From Channallabes apus (Eukaryota > Chordata > Actinopteri > Siluriformes > Clariidae): DNA of 64,000 nucleotides. Within the stretch, counting starts at the first letter, position 1. The number at the start of each line of letters is the position of its first letter. The position numbers and the translations under genes were made by a program. Below, in pieces: positions 32,749 to 44,159 of this stretch. The DNA lies in contig CM060126.1 in the NCBI GenBank assembly GCA_030522415.1, forward strand, positions 11,916,852 to 11,980,851. Reading direction: 5' to 3'. The notes under the pieces are model-generated. The model saw nothing but the letters and a program-made list of their open reading frames with translations. It ran no database searches and was not told where the DNA came from.

Positions 32749-33657
32749 CAACCACTGGCAAAAATTATGGAATCACCCCTCTCAGAAGATGTTCATTCAA
32801 ATGTTTAATTGTGTAGAAAAAAACAAGCACATACATACCACAAAACTATTTTCACTCAACAATCCAAACTTCTGGCTGTATAAAACACTTAAAAAAAACA
32901 AACAAAGAAAGATAACTATAGTCAATGACAACTGTTTTGACAACTCAAACAGAGGAAAAAAATATGGAATCACACAAATCTGAGGAAAAAAATATGGAAT
33001 CACCATGCACTTTGCATTTCTAAAACAAATACCTGTATCTGATTACAACTGCTAATTAGTCTACAGTTAAAAAAGAGTGCTTGCACACATTAGGGATGTG
33101 TTGAACCAAGATGATTGACATAACTCATAGCTCCAACACGAGAGATGTCAGTTGAAACACAGGAGAGAATTATCAAACTTCTTGAAGAAGGTAAATCTTC
33201 ATGGAATGTTGCAAAAGATGTTGGTTGTTCCCAGTCAGCTGTGTCTAAAATCTGGACCAAGTACAAATCAAATGGAAAGGTTGTAAAAGGGATGCATACT
33301 GGTAGACCAAGAAAGACATCAAAGCGCCAAAACAGAAAACTTAAAGCAATATGCCTTGAAAACAGACATTGATTCCACTTTCTGCCCATTTGTACCTCAT
33401 TTGTTTTGTTGTGCATTTTCTGTGACCGGACAGTAAGAAATTGCATGAAAGAAATGGGATTCACATACAGAAAAGACAAAAGAAAACCATCATTAACATC
33501 TAAACAGAAAAAAAAGAAGGTTTCAGTGGGCTAAAGAAAGACAATCTTGGACTGCGGATGACTGGATGAGAGTTAGATTCAGTGATGAATCACGAATCTG
33601 CATTGGGCAGGGTGATGATGCTGGAACTTTTGTTTGGTGCCGTTCCAATGAAATTTA
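32749..33657 (+). mobile_element. Tc1-like element, 5' part, with a small internal inversion
   Basis: Starts at TA|CAACCACTGGCAAAAATTAT (TIR of a Tc1 family with the ATGGAATCACC motif, repeated at 32770 and 32995) and carries the 5' half of a transposase from 33145. The sequence runs into a TA microsatellite at 33658, and no right-hand TIR is seen. Part of the transposase (about 33369-33421) is inverted. Confidence 0.82.
33145..33657 (+). pseudogene. Tc1-like transposase, N-terminal half, disrupted
   Basis: 33145-33372 encodes the paired-type helix-turn-helix (SVETQERIIKLLEEGKSS, then DVGCSQSAVSKIWTKYKSNG and the GRPRKTSKRQ hinge), which binds the TIR. Further on, DRTVRNCMKEMGFTYRKDKR and FSDESRICIGQGDDAG, which holds the first catalytic aspartate (SDES), follow in shifted frames. 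The missing link between them is found on the opposite strand of 33369-33421. The remaining catalytic DE residues lie beyond the truncation. Confidence 0.8.
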
Positions 33658-33694
<37 letters not shown>

Positions 33695-33712
33695 TACATA
33701 CACACACACACA
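33658..33712. repeat. (TA)n(CA)n microsatellite
   Basis: TA and then CA dinucleotide runs, at the breakpoint of the Tc1 relic. Confidence 0.9.
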
Positions 33713-34062
33713 AGGGCGTAGGTTTGCTACCTATGACTCCAACTAATACCCCATCCCCCAATCCCCTTTTCCACCCACCAACCCCCTGCCCCACCTGCCA
33801 ACCTCCCACCCCAACTATGTCCACTGAATACATGTTTTTCTTAATATGGTGCGAAATCACTTTACATTAATACTAGCAATGCTTCGATTGATATTAATCC
33901 AATTCATTAAGTTAAATTAAGGAATAGTGTAAAGTTAAAGGAATGTTTCATAACTGACAAAAAGATAGTCTTTAATAAAATAAAAACTATTCTTTATTGA
34001 GCCCTAGTGCAAATGAAACATCTCAATCATCTGTATATATATAAAAGTAGATTACATCTAAA
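33713..34062. other. Possible left end of an unclassified DNA element, then unassigned
   Basis: Begins AGGGCGTAGGTTTGCTACC, which loosely matches in reverse complement the AT-microsatellite-flanked end at about 40300-40328 (GTGTGTAGATTTAGGGTGG). Pyrimidine-rich CCACCC runs follow at 33750-33815. No gene. Confidence 0.3.
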
Positions 34063-34518
34063 CGTCTCGGGTTACATTTCTGTAACCCTGTTCCCTGAAA
34101 GGCGGGAACGAGATGCTGCGTGAAAACGCTATGGGAACCAGTTTGTTGAAGCATGCTGTGAAACCACGGCAAAGTTTTTGGCTATATATAACCTCGACAG
34201 GTGACGTCATCTGATTAGATGTAGGTGGAGGTTATAAAAACAGGTGAGCCGGCAACGACCTCAGATTAATTTGTCTGAACAGCCGTCCGGTCACGTGGTA
34301 GTGCGGCATTGCGACGCAGCATCTCGTTCCCGCCTTTCAGGGAACAGGGTTACAGAAATGTAACCCGAGACGTTCCATAGCAAGGCTACACTCGATGCTG
34401 CGTGAAAACGCTATGGGAACGAGAATACCAACGCCGCCGCACTACAGGTGTCTGGACCCCAAGGTTGTGTAGCGTGTGCGCACAAAGCCAAGAAGGTCTC
34501 AGAGCTATGCCTGGGCAG

Positions 34519-35975
34519 CTAACTCGGGGGCAGTGAGCCCGGAGTAGCATGAACATCCAGATTTATAAATGTAAGAAATGTGTGCGGGGAGGAACCAACC
34601 CTTCGCGCCACACAATTACTGCAGGGGATACCTCCTGCTGGTGAGACTGGGACGATCACCCTGGTTGGGTGAGCCCTGCTTCCCAGAGGCGAAGTGAACC
34701 CACGCGCCTCATAGGAGAGGGCAATATGCATCTCTCACCCAGTATAGTGGCGCTCTGACTTACGCCACTAGCTGATGCGGTGGACGTGAATCTGAAGAGC
34801 ACATACTGGATAGTAAGTGAAGTTTCTCCTGCTCCGAAGCTGTAAAAGGCGGAGGACAGAAGGCTTCAAACAATGCAGCTAAGAAAATCCTGAGGGTACT
34901 AGGGCACAAGCCGAAGGACAAGCTTTTCCTGCAGAAGCTCCAGCACGGAAACATTTTGGCAGTGGACTGAGTCTACCTGCTTGGCACACACTTGTTGCAG
35001 GGGAATACCTCTTGCTAATCCAATAGCTGAGGCGATCCCCTGGTTGAATGAACCCTGATTACTAGAGGCGAAGTGAGCCCACGCGCCTCATAGGAGAGGG
35101 CAATAGCATCTCTCATCCAGAGCATGAAGAAGTTGCTCTGACCTACGCCACTAGCTGATGCGGTGGACGTAGATCTGAAGAGCACAAGCTGGACACAGCA
35201 AGTGAAGTCTCTCCTGCTCCGAAGCTGTAAGCGCGGAGGACAGAAGGCTTCAAAAGCAATAGGGTGCCTGTTGGGTTTATAGTTAGCTTTTGGAAGATAC
35301 TTGAGAGAGGATGCAGTTACGCACGTCCTGAAAGTGCTAGGGCATAGACCTGAGGACGGAAACTCCAGCACTGAAACAATTCGGCAGTGGACTGGGTTTC
35401 CCTGCTTAGCAGACACTTGCTGCAGGGGAATACCTCTTGCTAGTGCAATAGATGAGGCAATCCCTTTGGCTGAAAGAGCCCTGATTCCTAGAGGCGAAGT
35501 GAGGCCACGCGCCTCATAGGAGAGGGCAATAGCATGTCTCATCCAGAACATGTAGAAACTGCTCTGACCTACGCCACTAGCTGATGCGGTGGACGTAGTT
35601 CTGAAGAGCACAAGCTGGACACAGCAAGTGAAGTCTCTCCTGCTCCGAAGCTGTAAGCGCGGAGGACAGAAGGCTTCAAAAGCAATAGGGTGCCTGTTGC
35701 GAGGAGGGAAACTCCAGCACTGAAACAATTCGGCAGTGGACTGGGTTTACCTGCTTAGCAGACACTTGCTGCAGGGGAATACCTCTTGCTAGTGCAATAG
35801 ATGAGGTAATCCCTTTGGCTGAAAGAGCCCTGATTCCTAGAGGCGAAGTGAGGCCACGCGCCACATAGGAGAGGGCAATAGCATGTCTCATCCAGAACAT
35901 GTAGAAACTGCTCTGACCTACGCCACTAGCTGATGCGGTGGACGTAAATCTGAAGAGCAGTAAAAGGCGAAGCAT
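34519..35975 (-). pseudogene. Tandem array of DIRS recombinase modules (mirror copy)
   Basis: Module boundaries (CTTCTGTCCTCCGC) fall at about 35672, 35246 and 34862, giving spacings of about 426 and 384 bp and matching the 424 and 383 bp of the plus-strand copy. The frame 35728-35015 spans almost two modules without a stop and repeats NRHPIAFEAFCPPRLQLRSR and LSYEARGLTSPL. The last module reads VGSSPHTFLTFINLDVHATP, the normal recombinase C-terminus, except that the residue where a tyrosine is expected (FY.LDV in relatives) appears as Ile/Asn. HSTRG, a plausible HxxR box, survives at about 35045. Confidence 0.75.
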
Positions 35976-36002
35976 ATCTTAGAAGGCAAGAGGTCCGCCT
36001 TG

Positions 36003-36420
36003 CTACATGAAAATCTCTCGCTGACTACTTCGGAGTGGGGTTACCATTCTCCGTGTGTCAGACATAGACTGGACAGTACTACTGCTCCCGCATCCATGCT
36101 GGAATGTAAATCGCTCTGAGAGACAGGAACCTGGTGCGCTAGCTGTTAGCGGCGCGAGCACAGTCCGCCCTGGCGATAATATATGAGACTGCCATAGTGT
36201 TGTCCACCGCACTAGGACATGGCAGCCTCTCAACTGCTGGAGGAAGTGCTTTAGGGCCAGAAATAGAGCCATCATTTCGAGGCAATTGCTGTGCCATGTG
36301 AGAAGCTAGCCTCTCCAGCTCCCTTGGGCTGGACAGTCATCAGAGACCGCACCCCAGCCTATGAGGGAAGCATCTGTCGTTAGCCTCAGCGACGACAAGA
36401 TGAACTTAGAGTGGGACCCA
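36003..36420 (-). pseudogene. DIRS RNase H domain (mirror copy)
   Basis: Encodes LTTDASL, then MMALFLALKHFLQQLRGC and RWTTLWQSHILSPGRT, nearly identical to 11028-11423. A frameshift between the TDAS block (about 36380) and the 36275 frame breaks it. It drifts into LTASAPGSCLSERF at the same place as its mirror, so that frameshift predates the split of the two copies. Confidence 0.72.
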
Positions 36421-36515
36421 GAGTAGAGACTGGGGTCTGAACCACGTAGAAAGGGTACGAAGCACCTGGCGCGTAACCCATATTGGGGATTGGCCCTAGT
36501 GATATCCCCTGGTTC

Positions 36516-37142
36516 TTAGCCACAACTTAGAATGCTCTCATGTGCAGAAGGCCCAAAGGTGTCACCGTGGATACAGCTGCCATGAGAGCTAGGATGTCTG
36601 AAAGTGATGGTCACTTTCTGGTCTAGCTTGTTTTCCTTGAGGGTGTTGAGAATGGGTTCGATATGAGCGGGAGACAGCTGTGCCCGCTTACGACCGAATC
36701 CCATATAACACCCAATGTGTTGTCCTCTGCACAGGAAAGAGCACGCTTTCGTGGCGTTGGGTCCCAGTCCTGAGAACAGAGATGAGCTAGGACGACATGC
36801 TGATGTCGAAGCACTAGCCACCGGATGCCCTGGGACTCCCATAAGAACCAGGGCTAAATCCGTGCATTTTGTATGTGTGCGGGTGAGCTAGACCAATGGA
36901 AGGACCCGATTCTGGTAAGCTTCGCCCCCAAAAGCGAACCTCAGGATCTCCCTGTGTTGTGGCAATGTTTCTGTATGAAAGTAAGCGTCCTTAAATCGAT
37001 TGTCAGAAACAATCGCTTGGTAGGGTTGAGAGCAATCACCTTTACAGTCAAGAACTGAACTGTATTCATTGATTTTCAGGTAGCGGGAGAGCCCGCAGAA
37101 TCTGAAATATTGGACGCAGCCCCCGTTCCTCTTGGGAACCAA
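36516..37142 (-). pseudogene. DIRS reverse transcriptase remnant
   Basis: Leftward from 37142 the frame reads LVPKRNGGCVQYF-like sequence, then FKDAYFHTETLPQHREILRF (block A) and FAFGGEAYQNRVLP. The block C YIDD segment is lost or scrambled. Further left, KRALSCAEDNTLG and ISNPFSTPS-like sequence match the RT-RNase H link seen at 19431-19590. Multiple stops and shifts are present. Confidence 0.7.
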
Positions 37143-38532
37143 GAATACCGACTGTAGTAGCCTGACTCACTGTCTGTTGGGGGAACATGTTCCATGGCCC
37201 CCTTCCCCGGCAGCCTGTCAGCAGATGCGCACTTTCTGGTTTCATGGAAGTGGAGGCCACGCCATTGAAAACACAGAAGGTGAAGTGAGAACTGAATCCT
37301 GTAGTTCCTCTCTCCAGTGCTTAGTACCCAAGGAGATATACTTGGCAGTAGCTTCCACGCTGCCAGTTTCTCATAAAAGGGCAAAAGTTTCGGCAGCTTG
37401 GTTAAACGGGGGGGGGGGGGGGTAGGGGGGATGTTAGATGTTCGGCATCCTGAAGCATGGCAGGAAAAACCGAAGAACTAACAGCCTATTGGAGACTGGT
37501 GTTGCCCGAACACCAGTGGTGGCGGAGCAAAACACCGACCTCCTGGGGGTGCCAGGGAGAACACTTATTCGTTAAAAAGGAATTCTGGGTGCCTTTCCCT
37601 ATTGGGGGGGCCACCCCCATTTATTTTATTTTATACACATACATATATATATATATTTTAAATCAGTCTGACCTCCTGTGTGCAGTGGAGCACCAAGCTG
37701 ACCCACTGCCTGAATAGCTTTTCCCTCTAGGGCAGATAAAAGTCTACACAGCTAGAAAGGAAGTATAAGCTTACCAGGGAGGATGATGTCCTGTGAAGCA
37801 TCTCTGCTATCTGGGCGTCATCATACAATCCCGCGTTTCCATATCGACTATATTTAAATAAACAAATAAGTCGATGTCATGAAAAACACAGCATGAATAC
37901 AGCTTACTCCATGAAAGGGTTAACTCATATGAAGAGAGCTAAGAGGGGGGGGGGGGGAGAGCGTCATTGAGGCTCCGCCCCCCGGCCACCCGACAGAAGC
38001 TCTGTCTACTGCTTGTTTTAGTGCTTAAGGCTATTTTCATCTCCGGTAAAAAAGAGAGAAATCCTCGTGATAACAACGCGGAAGAAAGGAGTTTTCTTAC
38101 CTCCGTCTGCCGCAGCTGTGTCAGATGCATGAGTTTTAAGCCAGGAACGCGCGGCGGCTCGCAGCTTCTCACGGAATGCGCGGCGCGCGCAGCACTAGTC
38201 GAAGCAGTGTAGAGATCGCACTCCGATATGGATTATTACACACGGAGGGATTTAAACTCGTCAAATCGGTGAGTTAAACACCTTCTTATTTTGCTGGTTT
38301 ATCACAAGCACGCTTCACAACTAGGCTCTGAAGACAAATGATCTGAGGTCGTTGCCGGCTCACCTGTTTTTATAACCTCCACCTACATCTAATCAGATGA
38401 CGTCACCTGTCGAGGTTATATATAGCCAAAAACTTTGGCGTGTTTTCACAGCATGCTTCAACGACCGGCAACGCGACAAACTGGTTCCCATAGCGTTTTC
38501 ACGCAGCATCGAGTGTAGCCTTGCTAGGGAAC

Positions 38533-39281
38533 ATGAACTACTAGGTACAGTACCACACAACAGCTCAATGCCTATTGCTCCTGTATGAAGGAGACAAAAA
38601 CATGCCTTCGCCTCTCATTAACAGAAATAAACTGCTGGCATATTTGTTTGACATCAATATAGTCCAGGCTGTTCTTTTTTTCTTCTGATAAACACTAAAG
38701 ATGATATTTTGTAGAATGCTGAAAACCTGTAATCATTGATTTACATAGTATTTGTTTTTCCTGCTACGGAAGTCAATGTTTTCAGCTTTTTTCCCCAATA
38801 TCTTATTTTGTATTCAACAAAATAAAGAAAATCATTAAAGTTTGGAACCACTTAAGGAGTAAATATTGAGTAAAGTTTTTTGGGGGGTGAACAATGCCTT
38901 TTTGGACCTAACTCTTCCCCTCTGACTGCACTAGGACCGGACAGCATTGCCACCTGATGAAATAGCGTGACAAAAAAGTGAAATGTCAGTTCAAAACTTT
39001 TGCCAAAAACACTAATGAATCACTTACATCCTCAGCCTATCACTCCTCATAATGCTAAATTTTAGTATAATCAACATGTATAATACACACACACATATTA
39101 TATGTTATATATATAATCAATATTCAGATTGACCTCCTGTGACCTCGCCTTTTCACCTGAATTACAACATGGCTGATCTGCTTCTGTCCCCTAATTGAAA
39201 AACATTGAGGGATTCCTTATGAGCATGGACAGAGAATGCCTCAGCCTATTATTGGTAACAATGTTAATCTCAGGACAACTA
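38533..39281. other. Unassigned AT-rich sequence
   Basis: No gene or recognisable repeat beyond short AT runs near 39090-39115. Confidence 0.35.
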
Positions 39282-39640
39282 CAGTGGCTTGCAAAAGTAT
39301 TCGCCCCCCCCCCCCGTGAACTTTTGTATCATGTATGATTTTCGTTCCACTTCTCGCATGTACACCACTTTGTATTGGTCTTTCACGTGGAATTCCAATA
39401 AAATTGATTCATGTTTGTGGCTGTAATGTGACAAAATGTGGAAAAACAAAAATACAAAGTAGTGTACACGCGAGAAGTGGAACGAAAATCATACATGATT
39501 TCAAACATTTTTTTTTTACAAATAAATAACTGAAAAGTGGGGTGTGTGTAATTATTCAGCCCCCTTTGGTCTGAGTGCAGTCAGTTGCCCATAGACATTG
39601 CCTGATGAGTGCTAATGACTAGAGAGCACCTGTGTGTAAT
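39282..39640 (+). mobile_element. Tc1-like terminal fragment with internal inversion (hairpin)
   Basis: Starts TA|CAGTGGCTTGCAAAAGTATT, the TIR also present at 44992. After a C-run the sequence 39328-39450 is inverted compared with the 44992 copy, then normal order resumes through AAGTGGGGTGTGTGTAATTATTC and ends near 39640. The arms 39328-39375 and 39452-39499 pair. No transposase. Confidence 0.82.
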
Positions 39641-40140
39641 CTACACTCTCTCCATCGCTGTCTGATATACAGCACAGCAGTTTAGGTTCTGTCACCTGAC
39701 AAAAGAGGATAAACACATGCCATTTAAACAGCAATCATTTTATTTCACTTTTTCTGAGTCTTAGTGTGCAAACCTCGAATCAAATCATTAATGTTCGCCA
39801 AGTAAGTGAATGCATTTTAAAAACTATTTTTCTGAAGTGGATTGTCTATTGGTGTCAACAAAATTCTAGCCATATGGCAATATTAGTATATTAGCTTATC
39901 AATTTCTTTCACAATACTGATTTCTGACAAACAGTCATTAGATTAGGAGACTGACAGGGATCATATTTATACTTTTACATTTAGCTGTTTAATCTGCTGT
40001 TAGTTTTAAGTCCGTATTCACAGACTATATCCTGGCCTGCTGTACTGAATGTGAGTCCACTGCATTTGGCCCTGCTTGTGTCTGAATGCAGCCAATAGTC
40101 TATCACATGATGGCAGGGAAAGGCACAGCCAATCAAAATG
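39641..40140. other. Unassigned sequence
   Basis: No coding signal. Weakly AT-rich. Confidence 0.3.
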
Positions 40141-40461
40141 TTCATATTTATTTTGGGGGCGGGAGGACTCAAGGAGGGAACGTGATTTATCCCTTTCTGT
40201 GTGTCTAGGTTAATGTTGACAGAACGATTAAAAAAAAAAGTGGATTAAATTATTGGTGGGGACATTTCAATGGTCGGAGGGTATTGGTGGGGACACATCC
40301 CCTCCGTCCACCCTAAATCTACACACCTGTATATATATAATTTAAAACTATTTATTCATTTGTCTTTTATTTACTTACTTACTAGCGAATGATTTTTTAG
40401 GGCTCTAAAAACTACGGCAGTATGAGTGACAATGGAATAGCACGTTTGAGTTGCACCGGTC

Positions 40462-40483
40462 ACACACACACACACACACACAC

Positions 40484-40547
<64 letters not shown>
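40462..40547. repeat. (CA)n(TA)n microsatellite
   Basis: A CA run followed by about 30 TA units. The longest microsatellite in the window. Confidence 0.95.
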
Positions 40548-40553
<6 letters not shown>

Positions 40554-40578
40554 TTCTTAAAACATCGTGTTCACCCAT

Positions 40579-42284
40579 GCACTGAAAAAAAGAACTTGTA
40601 AGATTTACTTGATAAAATCCTCATAACAATTTGGACACATAGATTTTAAGTAAATTTTATTGCTCCAATATTAAGGCTGAATACCATTTCTACCCTTCCC
40701 CCTACCCTTCCATTTGGCGCGTTCACGTGCAGGGGTAGTGGTGTCTCATTTCTCTTTTGGTTTGAGGTATAGGGGGAGGGGGGGAAGGGCCAGATAGCCC
40801 TCCAAACGAAGATTTTTCAGGACCTCACTTCAAATGAAGGGCTAAGCGAAGTTTTCAACATGGCTGCTCACTCGAGCAAGCAGACCCATAAATGTTAAGT
40901 AATTTTTGCCATTAATAAAGATTTTTATGACAAGTTTTCATTATATGTATATTACCTTTAGTCTTGTGTTTGTGTTTATGGTGATGTTCTGTAAAGAAAC
41001 GTTTGCAAAAAAAATCGCTAAAGTTTGCTAGCAGATAGCACATATTGCACAATATTACAAATATATATTTTTATGTCACATACACTTTACTGCATGCTAC
41101 AAACAAATCTGAAAGTTCAGTAGCACGGCAGTTTGCCGAGCATTTGATAACGCATTGTTTGTTTTGCTTACGGCCATATGTGTACATGTAAATGAACGGT
41201 GCTTACACTATTCTTACTTATTGCAACGTGACCACAGTTTTGTAATTTATATTCTGTATATGGACGGCTGAGGACACCCGAAGACTGATCCGTGTTCGTG
41301 GTGAAAATGAGCAACTTTTTTAAAAATCGAAATACGGCGCAAAAAACCTTTGGGAGTGAGTAATCTCTCTTATTGGAATGTGTGATAAACATCGGCGCAT
41401 GTCCTCTGACGTAACATTAGGAACCAGCGACAACGTATGATGACGTATAACAGTGTTGTCCCATTTCTTAGGGGAAATATTTATACCCTTCCCTTTTCCA
41501 CTTCGTTTCAAGGGACAAGGGGAAGAAAATAGAATTGTGATTTAGTCTAAGTAAAACTCACCCGTAATTGTCAGGTAAAATTTACTTAATTAAATTAACA
41601 ATAAAAGAAATCAAGTAAAAGTTACATAATTATATTTAATGCACAAATTAGATTTATTTAAAATAATCAAGTAAAGTTAATTCATTATTGTATCAGCAGA
41701 AACCTTAATTTTATGAAATTACTATAATTTTGTTTTGTGAGATTTTCCCTTAACTTGGTTTTATCAATTTATATTACTCCGTATAATAATGTAAACATTG
41801 CTAATTTATGTTTTGGAAAGAAACTTAAGTAATAATTTCATCTATATATTTCATAAATCACACAAAAAATATAATTAAACCGTTTATTCACCAACATTAC
41901 AAAATATTTGTGACATTCACAGTCTAGATCCAAGATGTCTTTTTAATAAAAGTGCATTCAGCTAAATTTTGCATCCATAGAAAAAACTGCACGGCACCAG
42001 GGCCTGAAATACTTGTTTTAAACAAAATTGTGTAAAATAATAATAAATAAATAAAATACAGCATTCAGTTAGAAATAAAATACAGCAGAAAATACATTAA
42101 ACAAACTGTAGAATAAACGTTAAAACTTAATAGCCCTCGGAAGCAGTGAAGTTGCAACATTCAAATCAGCACTCTGGACTAGTGCACTTAAAAGTATGCC
42201 ATTGAAACCATAACGCATTAAAACATTAAGCTGAACATGTAAACACAACATGTAAAGACTTGTAGTCAAGCCAAATCAAATGCT
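40579..42284. repeat. Repeat-like DNA beginning CACTGAAAAAAA, with a nested inverted-end element
   Basis: Outer sequence contains many AAGTAAA/TTTACTT motifs. Between about 40676 (GAATACCATTTCTACCCTTC) and 41545 lies a segment whose ends are imperfect inverse copies (CTTCCCCTTGTCCC on the other strand), suggesting a ~870-bp DNA element. Two minus-strand frames inside it (41511-41320, 41392-41168) show no recognised domain. No further gene down to 42284. Confidence 0.35.
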
Positions 42285-42524
42285 TTAAGATAACTTCATC
42301 TTTAAAGCTTGCACTTTTGGTGATAGCTTAATCCCATCAAGTTCTAGAAGAACTTTCTGAAAATAGCTCAAATGTGTAGCGCAGTGCTCGGAGCTATTGC
42401 CACATTCTTGCAAAATTTCCTCTCCTTCAAGGATTATGGATACACCAACCGGTTCTTCCCCTTCAACAGCACAGACGACAAGGATTTTAAGAAGGTGCAT
42501 ACTGGCATCACTTCGTCTGTCCCC
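42285..42524 (-). pseudogene. C-terminal exon resembling a teleost SAMD3-like protein
   Basis: The frame encodes SDASMHLLKILVVCAVEGEE, then SIILEGEEIL and, ending the protein, FQKVLLELDGIKLSPKVQAL. From memory this matches the C-terminus of a multicopy teleost family annotated as sterile alpha motif domain protein 3-like. A consensus acceptor (TTTTATGCAG) precedes it at 42525, which fits a last exon. The stretch usually found between the LEGEE block and the FQKVL block (a hydrophobic YALN-type region) seems to be missing, so it is likely a relic or a shortened paralogue. Function unknown. Upstream exons were not found. Confidence 0.42.
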
Positions 42525-42530
42525 CTGCAT

Positions 42531-43781
42531 AAAATGTACAAGAAAATAAATAATTTATTTTGAGAAACAAAAAAAAAAATCTGAATTGCTTCAACCTGTG
42601 CTGACTTCATTTCACAAAGAAAAAAAAAATAATCAAAATAATTGATAATAAAAAATGACCATCACTTCATATACTTCAGATTGTTAAACTTGGGTTAAAT
42701 TGCTTTAGCAATAATCTTGCATCACTAAAACATTGTAAAACATGGCATGAGATGGCTACACTCCATAGATTACTCTGCACCTTTCCAGTGTCAGGAAATC
42801 CTATGATGAATGCTGAGTTTGTATTTAAAGGGTTAGTCCAAACATGAAAATTCGTTCAATAATTACTCAGATTTATATATTCATTTGCATTTATATGCTT
42901 CTGTCCAATATTACAAACACTATATTCAAGGTATTAATAAATTGTATAATTAATAAGAAAACAATGCTTTACCAGGCAATCATCAAAGAGATCCTCTTCA
43001 GATTCATGTCTCATCTTTACGCTTTGTTTCTGTGAAAATATTTACATTGTATGATTACATAATCTTTTATTCGTACAACTACATTTAGGCATTTCTTCAT
43101 CTTTTGTAAGTTTGCCTTTATCCAAAGCAAATTACAAAAGAGGAAGGCATCAAGCATGTCAAGCAGTGCTACTAACACAAAGTTTGACACCGTTAGAAAA
43201 ATACAAGATAGATCAGCGAGGGATTAAGGAAAAAGTGAGAAGCAAGAATCATGTGTGGAAAGATTAAGCATGCAGGGTCACAGGATGACTCGACTTATTT
43301 TTATTGTCTGCAATGCGATTTAGACAAATTAGAGCTGCTGTCAATACTGTATGAACATATGTACAGGTTCTTTACTCGTAACTCATTAATAAAGTTCGGC
43401 TTCAGAAAAAAAACGTTTATTGCTAGTGCTCTTTTACCATTTAATGCTTTAACACACACGACTCAGTTTGTTCAGAAATGGCATCTAACTGGCGAGCCTT
43501 TGTCTGAACACGCCGTTTTCACGAGGTGTGGGGGTAAGAAACACGCATCTCGGTGTATTAATCCGCGCGCTCGGTTCGTTATTATTTTATTTATTTATTT
43601 ATTTAACACAGGACCCCTGGGGGGGCTCCGTAGGTTCAGGTTTTTACACGAAAACGGTGTTTTGTGAATCTCCACACTATTAAAAACTGAAATTGCTAAT
43701 TGTACGTCCTGAGATTAAGATGAACATTAATTGGGAGTCATGAAAGCGAGAATCACATCCAAAAAAGAAAGCTAAACTTAC
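42531..43781. other. Unassigned; CG-rich patch at 43490-43580
   Basis: Mostly AT-rich. The frame 43251-43667 (+) is open for 138 codons but shows no motif and includes a (TTTA)n tract. The CG-rich patch could be regulatory. Confidence 0.3.
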
Positions 43782-44013
43782 CTCGAACACGACAAACTCC
43801 AGCTCCAGCCACGCCGTGTTGTACCTCCGTGATGATTCCCAACCGACTGATACACAGCGCGGGCACAGCGTCTCCAAACACACATGCGCAGTTTAATTTG
43901 CACACATTTTCGGCTTCAGTAGACACACAATACTTCAGACTGAAACACGACTGCCCCCTACAGGTAATGAAGGGCATGTTCACAGCTTCCCGCACGCAGC
44001 CGCGCAAAGCCAC
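43782..44013 (-). promoter_or_regulatory. Candidate first exon with strong splice donor
   Basis: On the minus strand the sequence ends GTTCGAG|GTAAGT at 43782, a near-perfect splice donor. Upstream it is CG-richer than its surroundings, and the frame from 44013 is open to the donor (including NCACVFGDAVPALCISRLGI). It could be a first exon of the SAMD3-like gene whose last exon lies at 42285. No known domain, so coding status is uncertain. Confidence 0.28.
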
Positions 44014-44068
44014 GGCAAGTCACGGGATCCCTTTTCTCGAAACGTGCGTTTTTAATGGTGACATCTGT

Positions 44069-44159
44069 ATGTGAAAGCAAACCGTACCCACGTCTGTTTA
44101 TTACATTTTTCTGACTGGTGCGAACTAAAGCAATCGAACTATAGGTGTGAAAGCACCCT
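44069..44159. repeat. MITE-like end fragment, copy 1
   Basis: About 90 bp beginning ATGTGAAAGCAAACCGTACC and ending GGTGTGAAAGCACCCTTA, repeated at 46677-46778. The GGGTGCTTTCACACC end read inversely, next to TTA/TAA, resembles PIF/Harbinger-type MITEs, but this is tentative. Confidence 0.5.

Larger units (their letters stand above)
34063..38532 (-). mobile_element. DIRS-type retrotransposon, minus-strand copy, longest in window
   Basis: A mirror of the element at 9983-13448. Read leftward it has the end GTTCCC... at 38532, a CG-rich leader (37950-38250), an RT remnant (about 37142-36600), RNase H (36420-36003), a recombinase module array (35975-34519) and a terminal unit with inverted arms (34063-34373). 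The RT absent from the other copy is kept here in broken form. Runs of G (37408-37422) and a TA tract lie in the gag region. Together with the first copy it forms a large inverted pair about 21 kb apart. Confidence 0.85.

Noticed and set aside
43251..43667. 138-codon plus-strand frame
   Set aside because: It includes a TTTA microsatellite and has no recognisable domain or splice signals. Probably chance.
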